A stretch of 5,390 nucleotides of DNA from the NCBI GenBank assembly GCA_964637655.1, contig CAZWUZ010000260.1, positions 1 to 5,390 on the forward strand, given 5' to 3'. The translations under genes and the position numbers were made by a program. The notes below the pieces were generated by a model that searched no databases, was not told the DNA's origin, and worked only from the letters and a program-made list of their open reading frames with translations. Numbering within the stretch: the first letter of the stretch is position 1; every line of letters begins with the position of its first letter. Below are positions 1 through 4,176 of the stretch, in pieces. This stretch comes from CAZWUZ01 sp964637655 [NCBI: uncultured bacterium] (lineage in GTDB: Bacteria; DAOPZR01).

Positions 1-212
1 ACGCTTGGCCGGCCATACTGCAGAGCGCGGGGACCAAGACCCTCTGGCCGGAGAAGGCGCGCCACCTGCTCTATACCGCCGGCTGGAAGAAGTTCGAACC
101 GTTCTGGGATCTTGTCATCCGCGCTAGACGGGTTGCCGCCTGTATCCCCGCGCTGGAACTGGTTCTGCGCGGCTTCCGCCCGGTTGACGTGGCACGCACG
201 GGAACCGGTTGA
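1..212 (+). CDS. C-terminal fragment of a probable B12-binding radical SAM protein (5' end outside window)
   Basis: An open frame runs from base 3 (no start codon in the window) to the TGA at 210-212 and gives about 69 residues. The translation includes LLYTAGWKKFEPFWDLVIR followed by a basic and hydrophobic stretch ending near ALELVLRGF. A GW-KKFEPFWD-x-I/V-R pattern close to the C-terminus is, from memory, typical of cobalamin-binding-domain radical SAM enzymes such as HpnJ-like proteins. The catalytic CxxxCxxC cluster motif and the B12 domain would lie upstream and cannot be seen, so the reaction is unknown. The other two plus frames are less protein-like: frame 2 stops at about 127, and frame 1 is a Ser/Arg/Pro-rich shadow. 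The mazEF promoter overlaps the stop codon of this gene, so the two units are tightly abutted. Coding status is fairly secure; the family call is moderate because only the tail is available. Confidence 0.55.
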   Translation, partial: AWPAILQSAGTKTLWPEKARHLLYTAGWKKFEPFWDLVIRARRVAACIPALELVLRGFRPVDVARTGTG

Positions 213-236
213 CATCCGGTGCCGGCGTGGTATAAT
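209..236 (+). promoter_or_regulatory. Consensus sigma70 promoter of mazEF
   Basis: A perfect -35 box TTGACA (209-214) and a perfect -10 box TATAAT (231-236) are separated by 16 bases, which places the likely transcription start near 243. The -35 box overlaps the stop codon (210-212) of the upstream gene. Immediately downstream, 239-250 reads ATGTATAAACAT, an imperfect inverted repeat with ATGT/ACAT arms, in a position where a MazE or MazEF repressor could bind. The operator role is inference. Confidence 0.85.
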
Positions 237-263
237 CAATGTATAAACATAGGGAGGTGGAGC

Positions 264-506
264 ATGCAGGCACAGGTGCAGAAGTGGGGCAACAGTCTGG
301 GGGTGCGGATTCCGCGCGCCTTTGCCGCACAACTGGGCATGCGGTCGGGCGCGGCGGTGACCATGGAGGTGCAGCGGGGGGCGCTGCTGGTGCGGCCGCA
401 GGCGAAACCCCGCTACCGGTTGGCTGACCTGCTGGCCGGGATCACTCCCGCCTGTCGCCATGCCGAGATTCCGACCGGGCGTGCCCGCGGGCGTGAAGCA
501 TGGTAA
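264..506 (+). CDS. mazE: MazE-type antitoxin, AbrB/SpoVT swapped-hairpin DNA-binding fold
   Basis: This 80-residue protein is the labile antitoxin that would neutralise the MazF ribonuclease encoded next to it and repress their shared promoter. Residues 6-17 carry the AbrB/MazE signature QKWGNSLGVRIP, followed by a second strand region ending in a LLVRP segment. The C-terminal half (LADLLAGITP, then a final REAW) aligns by eye with the toxin-binding tail of E. coli MazE, which has LAELVNDITP and ends in KEVW. The ATG at 264 was chosen because a strong Shine-Dalgarno site AGGGAGG (251-257) lies 6 bases upstream and the start falls about 20 bases after the predicted transcription start; the longer frame beginning at 219 would start upstream of transcription. 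The tail is arginine-rich (TGRARGRE) where homologues usually carry acidic residues. The reading frame overlaps mazF by 7 bases, so translation is probably coupled. Confidence 0.9.
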   Translation: MQAQVQKWGNSLGVRIPRAFAAQLGMRSGAAVTMEVQRGALLVRPQAKPRYRLADLLAGITPACRHAEIPTGRARGREAW

Positions 507-841
507 AGCGCGCGGTGCCGGACCGGGGCGACCTGGTCTGGCTGGAATTTGAACCGCAGGCGGGTCACGAGCAGGCGGGGCGCCGGCCGGCGCTGGTACT
601 TTCGCCGCGGGCCTATAACGATCGGGTCGGCTTGCTGCTCGCGTGCCCGGTCACCACGCACATCAAGGGGTATCCGTTCGAGGTGCTGCTGCCTGCAGAC
701 GGCAGCATTACCGGTGCGGTACTGAGTGACCAGATCAAGAATCTCGATTGGCGTGCACGACGGGCGAAGATCATCGCGACGGTGCCGGCCGCAGTGCTTG
801 ATGAGGTCCTGGCCAAGGTTGCGACGCTGCTCGGATCGTGA
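500..841 (+). CDS. mazF: MazF-type mRNA interferase toxin
   Basis: This 113-residue protein is the toxin of the pair, a sequence-specific endoribonuclease that cleaves cellular mRNA when MazE is lost. It aligns by eye along its whole length with E. coli MazF: VPDRGDLVWLEFEP near the N-terminus, EQAGRRPALVLSP at residues 24-36, PVTT at 50-53, KGYPFEV at 56-62, then a DQIKNLDWRAR segment. Residues corresponding to the E. coli catalytic pair, Arg29 and Thr52, are both present at the same numbering, so the toxin should be active. The ATG at 500 lies inside the 3' end of mazE (stop at 504-506), the usual overlapping arrangement, and there is no separate strong ribosome site. The cleavage specificity cannot be read from sequence by eye. 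Alternative assignments such as CcdB or PemK/Kid are the same superfamily; the MazF label is well supported. Confidence 0.93.
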   Translation: MVKRAVPDRGDLVWLEFEPQAGHEQAGRRPALVLSPRAYNDRVGLLLACPVTTHIKGYPFEVLLPADGSITGAVLSDQIKNLDWRARRAKIIATVPAAVLDEVLAKVATLLGS

Positions 842-843
842 CA

Positions 844-914
844 GCATGCTACCAGGTCAAGCAGGTAAGGGCCATTATCATCAAGTATCGCCTGGGAGGA
901 AAACTGTGAGCCAC
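844..914 (+). pseudogene. Possible frameshifted remnant of a hicA toxin gene
   Basis: The gap between mazF and hicB reads like the central part of a HicA protein split over two frames. Bases 850-864 give YQVKQ, and after a 2-base shift bases 867-914 give KGHYHQVSPGRKTVSH. HicA proteins typically contain a segment of the form (W/F)Y-x-V-R-Q-K-G-S-H-H-Q-F-x-H-P-x-K-P-G-x-V-T-V-P-H around the catalytic histidine. The match is by memory and short, and the N-terminal part, the C-terminal part and a continuous frame are absent. The putative scrap also supplies the hicB ribosome site and start codon. It could be coincidence. Confidence 0.25.
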
Positions 915-1118
915 AGGTACGAAGTTATCATCTACTGGAGCAACGAAGATAATGCCTTTATCGCCGAGGTCCCCGAACTGCCGGGCTGCATGGCGGACGG
1001 CAAAACCTATATCGCGGCACTGAAAAATGTGCAGGTTATTATCAGCGAATGGATTGCCACGGCGCGCGAACTCGGTCGGCCTATACCCGTGCCGCGCGGT
1101 AAACTGGCCTACGCCTAA
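906..1118 (+). CDS. hicB: HicB-family antitoxin, short form without DNA-binding domain
   Basis: This 70-residue protein carries the HicB partial-RNase-H-like fold signature: a YEVIIYWS strand at residues 5-12, AFIAEVPELPGC at 17-28, then a DGKTY turn, the helix ALKNVQVIISEWIATARELG, and a terminal IPVPRGKLAYA. In the family, HicB binds and blocks the HicA mRNA interferase. This version ends after the core and lacks the helix-turn-helix or ribbon-helix-helix tail of longer HicB proteins, so it is unlikely to bind DNA itself. The GTG at 906 was chosen because GGGAGGA (894-900) sits 5 bases upstream and the protein then begins, as expected, just before the RYEV strand; upstream in-frame codons read through the mazF 3' end in another frame. 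There is no intact hicA on either side, so it is either an orphan antitoxin or the survivor of a decayed hicAB pair. Its gap to mazF is 64 bases, and co-transcription with mazEF is plausible. Confidence 0.85.
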   Translation: MSHRYEVIIYWSNEDNAFIAEVPELPGCMADGKTYIAALKNVQVIISEWIATARELGRPIPVPRGKLAYA

Positions 1119-1143
1119 GCACGATTCCGGAGCTGCAGTGCCA

Positions 1144-1216
1144 GATGCAGTGCCATACTGCAACATTGCAACATTCGAGGCACAACTGTCTACCAAGCAT
1201 ATTGTAATATAAGTGC
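1144..1216 (+). repeat. Repeat module A, copy 1 (73 bp, direct)
   Basis: This matches the 73 bp at 2680-2752 in the same orientation. The first 34 bases are identical, a variable stretch of about 18 bases follows, and the last 20 or so are nearly identical. Internal structure includes an inverted repeat TGCAGT/ACTGCA (1146-1151 and 1157-1162) with a 5-base loop, a tandem GCAACATT pair (1160-1175), and the palindrome ATATTGTAATAT (1199-1210) near the right end. A further TGCAGTGCCA at 1134-1143 repeats the left edge. The module starts 25 bases after the hicB stop. I cannot assign it to a named repeat family. Confidence 0.85.
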
Positions 1217-1220
1217 CGGG

Positions 1221-1353
1221 GTGACTGTTCAGCCACCCACGCATCTTGCAGAGCGCCCCTGCGGGCCACCCTTACCTCTCCCGCCGCAGGCGGGAGAGGG
1301 TGGTTGCTTTCCCCCTCAGCGAGGGGGACGGTTGGATGAGGGTGAATAACTGC
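1221..1353 (+). repeat. Repeat module B, copy 1 (133 bp; inverted relative to copy 2)
   Basis: This is the reverse complement, with scattered mismatches, of 2757-2889; the two copies are equal in length. It holds two hairpins. One has an 11-bp perfect stem CCTCTCCCGCC (1275-1285) pairing with 1289-1299 over a GCA loop. The other has an 8-bp stem TCCCCCTC (1310-1317) pairing with 1321-1328 over an AGC loop. The outer ends (GTGACTGTTCAGCC on the left, reverse complement GCAGTTATTCACC on the right) resemble each other imperfectly, like weak terminal inverted repeats. No poly-T run follows either hairpin, so they are not typical intrinsic terminators. A MITE- or REP-like non-coding element fits best. 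Confidence 0.85.
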
Positions 1354-1431
1354 AAGGCATCAGTGCAGCGTCGCTACCGCAGTGACGGATGATAAGGCAG
1401 GCCGCGTGGGGATTACCAAACGATAACAGAA

Positions 1432-1460
1432 TTGACAATAGTAATACTAAATGATAACGT
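1432..1460 (+). promoter_or_regulatory. Putative promoter with internal palindrome upstream of the ATPase gene
   Basis: A perfect -35 box TTGACA (1432-1437) lies 63 bases before the ATPase start. The -10 is poor: TAACGT (1455-1460) has the right 17-base spacing, and GATAAC (1453-1458) is nearer in sequence but is spaced 15. Immediately after the -35, TAGTAATACTA (1439-1449) is a perfect 11-bp inverted repeat (5+1+5), well placed for a repressor operator. GATAAC also occurs at 1422-1427, 31 bases from the second copy. The region is clearly more AT-rich than its surroundings. Regulation is inference. Confidence 0.5.
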
Positions 1461-1500
1461 AGCAGCAGATAGTAATTCCCCGGAGCGGCGGGAGGTCGTG

Positions 1501-2646
1501 ATGATACAGCGGCAGTTCTGGCTTGAGCGGATTGAACAGGCATGGCGGCGGCGTTCGATTGTCTGGCTCACCGGTGTGCGCCGGGCAGGCAAAACGTGCC
1601 TGTGCCAATCCTTTCCGGCGGTTGAATATTTCGATTGCGAACTGCCTCGCATCAGGGAGCAACTGGCGGATCCGGAAACTTTGCTGGCGAAACTGGCCGG
1701 CAAGCGCGTGGTGCTGGATGAGATCCACCGGCTGCCCAATCCCTCGGAACTGCTCAAGATCGCGGCTGATCATTACCCGCGGGTGAAGATCATCGCCACC
1801 GGCTCGTCACGCCTGAGCGCATCGCGGAAGTTCAAGGACACGCTGACCGGCCGCAAAGAAGAACTCTGGCTCCGGCCGATACTGCTGGCGGAACTGTCCG
1901 CCTTTCGCATTCCGGACGTCCGCCGGCGGATGTTGCGCGGCGGCCTGCCGCCGTTTGTCATGGCGAAGCAGGTCCGGGAACACGACTTTCCGGAATGGAT
2001 GGACAGTTATTGGGCCAAGGACATACAGGAACTGTTCCGTCTTGAACGCCGGCAGGCATTCATACGTTTCATTGAATTGCTTCTGGCGCAGAGCGGCGGG
2101 ATATTCGAGGCGACGGCATTTGCCCGTCCGTGCGAGGTGAACCGCGCCACCATTGTCAACTACCTGCGGGTGCTTGAGGAAACGCTGGTCATGACCGTGG
2201 TGCGGCCATTCAGCACGCGCCGGGCGACCGAGATTGTCGCGGCACCCAAGGTATACGGTTTCGACACCGGCTTCGTCTGTTATTACCGGGGGTGGGATAC
2301 CCTGCGCACAGATGACCTTGGCCTGTTGTGGGAGCATCTCGTGCTCAACGAACTGCTCGCGGCATTGCCGTACGGCAGGATTCAGTACTGGCGGGACAAG
2401 CAGGGGCACGAAATCGACTTTGTTCTCTGCTCGCGCAGGGGGACTCCTGCCGCCATCGAATGCAAATGGTCGATGGCCGGATATGATCCAAAAAATCTGC
2501 TGATTTTCCGCAGCAGGTACCCGGAAGGCAAAAACTTCGTAGTCGCCAACGGTCTTGCCCGGCCAGTGACGAGAAAGTATGGACCGCACGAGGTCATGTT
2601 CACCGACAGTGCCGGATTGACGGCGCAACTGGGCGCCGCCGGATGA
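1501..2646 (+). CDS. AAA+ ATPase with C-terminal DUF4143 (PD-(D/E)xK-like) domain
   Basis: This 381-residue protein has the size and layout usual for DUF4143 ATPases. The N-terminal P-loop domain has Walker A GVRRAGKT (25-32), Walker B VVLDE (70-74) followed by IHRLPN, and a sensor-1 type IIATGSS (97-103). A winged-helix-like middle (near residues 215-245) precedes the C-terminal domain, which shows GHEIDFVL with Asp306, then AIECKW with Glu320 and Lys322, the D...ExK pattern of the nuclease superfamily; all key residues are intact. The biochemical role of this widespread family is not established, and I do not assign one. The ATG at 1501 is preceded by GGAGG (1491-1495) with 5 bases between; a GTG at 1498 is an alternative, and the open frame extends to 1432 but would begin inside the -35 box. 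The gene is monocistronic and bounded by A/B repeats on both sides, suggesting that it came in, or could leave, as a unit. Confidence 0.9.
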   Translation: MIQRQFWLERIEQAWRRRSIVWLTGVRRAGKTCLCQSFPAVEYFDCELPRIREQLADPETLLAKLAGKRVVLDEIHRLPNPSELLKIAADHYPRVKIIATGSSRLSASRKFKDTLTGRKEELWLRPILLAELSAFRIPDVRRRMLRGGLPPFVMAKQVREHDFPEWMDSYWAKDIQELFRLERRQAFIRFIELLLAQSGGIFEATAFARPCEVNRATIVNYLRVLEETLVMTVVRPFSTRRATEIVAAPKVYGFDTGFVCYYRGWDTLRTDDLGLLWEHLVLNELLAALPYGRIQYWRDKQGHEIDFVLCSRRGTPAAIECKWSMAGYDPKNLLIFRSRYPEGKNFVVANGLARPVTRKYGPHEVMFTDSAGLTAQLGAAG

Positions 2647-2653
2647 GGGATAT

Positions 2654-2688
2654 GATGCAGTGTGATGCAGTGCCAGCGTGATGCAGTG
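2654..2688 (+). repeat. Short direct repeats GATGCAGTG (three copies)
   Basis: GATGCAGTG occurs at 2654-2662, 2664-2672 and 2680-2688, the last being the left edge of module A copy 2. The left copy of module A has a related doublet (TGCAGTGCCA at 1134 and 1146). The array starts 8 bases after the ATPase stop codon and looks like slippage or repeated use of the module edge. Confidence 0.7.
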
Positions 2689-2752
2689 CCATACTGCAAC
2701 ATTGCAACATTCGCAGCGCAAGCGACTACCATGCATATTGTAATATAAGTGC
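2680..2752 (+). repeat. Repeat module A, copy 2 (73 bp, direct)
   Basis: This is the second copy of the module at 1144-1216, with the same orientation and length. It retains the TGCAGT/ACTGCA inverted repeat, the GCAACATT tandem pair and the right-end palindrome ATATTGTAATAT (2735-2746). Differences cluster in the central AGGCACAACTGTCT-type stretch, here CAGCGCAAGCGACT. The start-to-start distance to copy 1 is 1536 bases, so recombination between the copies would remove exactly one A plus B1 plus the ATPase gene. Confidence 0.85.
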
Positions 2753-2756
2753 GTGG

Positions 2757-2889
2757 GCAACTATTTCCCCTCATCCAACCTTCCCCCTCGCAGAGGGGGA
2801 AGGCAAACACCCTCTCCCGCCTGCGGCGGGAGAGGGCAGGGTGGCCCGCAGGGTCGCGCTGCAAGATGCGTGGGTGGCTGAATAGCCAC
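2757..2889 (-). repeat. Repeat module B, copy 2 (133 bp, inverted)
   Basis: This is the reverse-complement partner of 1221-1353. Its hairpins are better preserved than in copy 1. CCTTCCCCCTC (2779-2789) pairs perfectly with 2793-2803 over a GCA loop, and CCCTCTCCCGCC (2810-2821) pairs perfectly with 2825-2836 over a TGC loop. It sits 4 bases after module A copy 2, the same gap as on the left side, although B is turned around. No T-run follows the hairpins. Together with 2647-2756 it fills most of the 367-base gene-free stretch between the ATPase and lipoprotein genes. Confidence 0.85.
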
Positions 2890-2930
2890 GTGCGGGGATG
2901 GTTTGGACCGTACGGAACAGGTGCGGCCGG

Positions 2931-2959
2931 TTGACATACATAGAAAAGCATAGTAAGTA
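2931..2959 (+). promoter_or_regulatory. Putative promoter of the lipoprotein operon
   Basis: A perfect -35 box TTGACA is present at 2931-2936 in an otherwise AT-rich 30-base patch. No good -10 is found at ideal spacing: TAAGTA (2954-2959, 17-base spacer) and TAGTAA (2951-2956, 14-base spacer) are both weak. Its position between the B repeat and the first gene of the right-hand cluster supports promoter function, but strength or activator dependence cannot be judged. Confidence 0.4.
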
Positions 2960-3013
2960 GATATGCAGTGCGACTCGCGCCGCGGTGCACAGACGGCGAG
3001 GGGGGAGAAACGC

Positions 3014-3682
3014 ATGATCCGGAATATCGTCAGGGACGGCTATCGTGCCGGTGTTGCCCGCTATCGCAAACTTTGGTGGCTGCCGGCGGTATGCCTGCTG
3101 TTCTGCCTGCTGTTGGGCTGCGGCAAGGCGCAGCCGGTGGGCAATTACACCGTCGCGGTGACGGATCGGAACCAACGGCCGATTGCCGACGCGCTGGTGG
3201 CGGTCACCTTCGAGGTAAAGAAAGGAGAGCCGATCGATACCTACGCTTTCACTGATCCGGCCGGATTGGCACACCTGCCGACGGTCACGGTGCCGCCTGA
3301 TGTGCGTGCTGCTGTTGCCTCGGCAGTGCACCCGCGCTATCTGGAGAGTAGTGGGGCCATCATGTACGTGGCGGGCGACAAGGTCGAATTTGATACATTG
3401 GTGCTCGCCTCGCTGCATGATGTGCAGGCGTACCGTGATGAAAATCCGCTCCGCAGAACGCCGGAGTCGGCCTGGGCGAAGTTCGCGATGTTCTTTGAAT
3501 ATCTGAACGTTTATCAGATACTGCGGCCGCTCCATGCCCGCGCGGCGCTCGTGGAGGAGTATCGCGCGGTATACGGGAAACTGCAGCGGGCATATCCCCT
3601 GCCGGAAGATAATGAACTGGTCCGGAAATGCCGTGCAACCATCGACGCAATGGCGATGGATACTTCCGCGGTGCGGCAGTGA
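3014..3682 (+). CDS. Uncharacterised outer-membrane-type lipoprotein with beta-sandwich-like domain
   Basis: I do not recognise this 222-residue protein as a named family. The N-terminus has a basic n-region of about 19 residues, a hydrophobic core (20-34, including LWWLPAVCLLFCLLL) and a lipobox LLGC with Cys36, so it should be lipidated. The residue after Cys36 is Gly rather than Asp, which in enterobacteria favours sorting to the outer membrane. Residues about 44-130 (YTVAVTDRNQRPIADALVAVTF, then a TDPAGLAHL turn) resemble the carboxypeptidase-regulatory or Ig-like sandwich found in many exported proteins. Residues about 145-222 are predicted helical and charged. The ATG at 3014 was chosen because an AGGGGGGAGA purine run (2999-3008) lies just upstream and the signal peptide then starts properly; an in-frame ATG at 2963 would fall at or before the likely transcription start. 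It is the first gene of a cluster with the two membrane proteins downstream (52-base gap to the next gene). Confidence 0.75.
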   Translation: MIRNIVRDGYRAGVARYRKLWWLPAVCLLFCLLLGCGKAQPVGNYTVAVTDRNQRPIADALVAVTFEVKKGEPIDTYAFTDPAGLAHLPTVTVPPDVRAAVASAVHPRYLESSGAIMYVAGDKVEFDTLVLASLHDVQAYRDENPLRRTPESAWAKFAMFFEYLNVYQILRPLHARAALVEEYRAVYGKLQRAYPLPEDNELVRKCRATIDAMAMDTSAVRQ

Positions 3683-3734
3683 GGTGCGTCAGGGCGGGAA
3701 GCGCTTGTGAACCATTGGGGAAAGGATAGCGGCA

Positions 3735-4094
3735 ATGGAATTTGCTGGCTTGGCGGGGCTGCTGATGGTTGTGCTTACCGGAGCGTGGATCTTTGTGTGC
3801 ATCTATCGGGGTGAGAAAGAACTGCGGAATAACCCGGGACGCAATCGCAAACTGCACATCCCGGTGATTGGCCTGGCGGCCATCGCCCTGCTGTTCGTTA
3901 TGCTGGTGAAATTCGATATGCTGCAGTTGCCGATCGGAGCAATGCCGGCAGCCAGCGCTGCTGTCATCGTGTTGCTGTACTGGAACTACTCAGTGTATGG
4001 CGTGCGGACGCTGCTGCGGATGATAGTCATGACCATCCTGCTCAGTACGGGATACATCCTGATTCTGCTACCGAGATTGAGCGAACTCAAGTGA
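3735..4094 (+). CDS. Small membrane protein with four predicted transmembrane helices, unknown function
   Basis: This is a 119-residue integral membrane protein. Predicted helices lie at about residues 3-24, 43-60, 67-88 and 96-113. The loop after helix 1 is strongly charged (RGEKELRNNPGRNRK, 25-39), which puts that loop in the cytoplasm by the positive-inside rule; a second basic patch (VRTLLR) precedes helix 4. No conserved catalytic motif is visible, and I do not recognise the family. AAAGGA (3721-3726) lies 8 bases upstream of the ATG. The gene lies 52 bases after the lipoprotein gene and 82 bases before the next, all in the same direction, so an operon is likely. It could be a partner or anchor for the lipoprotein or for the HEAT-like membrane protein, but that is inference from position only. 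Confidence 0.75.
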   Translation: MEFAGLAGLLMVVLTGAWIFVCIYRGEKELRNNPGRNRKLHIPVIGLAAIALLFVMLVKFDMLQLPIGAMPAASAAVIVLLYWNYSVYGVRTLLRMIVMTILLSTGYILILLPRLSELK

Positions 4095-4114
4095 TTGATA
4101 TGGTTGCTATCATG

Positions 4115-4124
4115 CGCCGCGGCG
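4115..4124. repeat. Perfect 10-bp palindrome in intergenic gap
   Basis: CGCCGCGGCG is self-complementary and lies between the two membrane-protein genes. It is flanked by GTTGC (4103-4107) and GCAAC (4132-4136), which could extend a hairpin. There is no downstream T-run, so it is not a convincing terminator; a partial attenuator or mRNA-stability hairpin is possible. Confidence 0.3.
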
Positions 4125-4176
4125 ACTGCAGGCAACAAATCGACGAGCGCTCTATGCAGAGGGTAATGAGTAGGTA

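Noticed and set aside
1144-1216. Module A as an integron attC site (TA genes and a lone ATPase could be gene cassettes)
   Set aside because: No RYYYAAC / GTTRRRY core pair is found at the module ends on either strand, and no integrase gene is in the window.
1081-1269. Minus-strand open frames over both A repeats giving similar peptides (containing CNVAVWHC or NVAMLQYGTAS)
   Set aside because: The similarity follows directly from the repeated DNA; there is no ribosome site, and the frames run into unrelated sequence and antisense to real genes. Treated as translated repeats.
1275-1328. Hairpins of module B as intrinsic terminators for hicB
   Set aside because: Stems are strong, but neither is followed by a T-run, and the same hairpins occur in inverted orientation at the other copy, pointing to a repeat element rather than a terminator.
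1807-2760. Long 317-codon minus-strand open frame opposite the ATPase
   Set aside because: It is a shadow frame of a gene with intact Walker and DUF4143 motifs; its product is low-complexity, Arg/Pro/His-rich and unlike any family.
1144-2889. CRISPR array or IS element
   Set aside because: Only two copies of long repeats about 1.5 kb apart, with no regular spacers; no transposase frame lies between them.
2963-3013. Upstream start at 2963 for the lipoprotein gene
   Set aside because: It would add a hydrophilic stretch before the signal peptide, lacks a ribosome site, and lies at or before the transcription start implied by the TTGACA at 2931.
2749-3015. Open frames over module B with peptides such as PLPPQAGEG on the minus strand
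   Set aside because: Such peptides commonly arise as spurious predictions from palindromic intergenic repeats; no start context or domain supports them.
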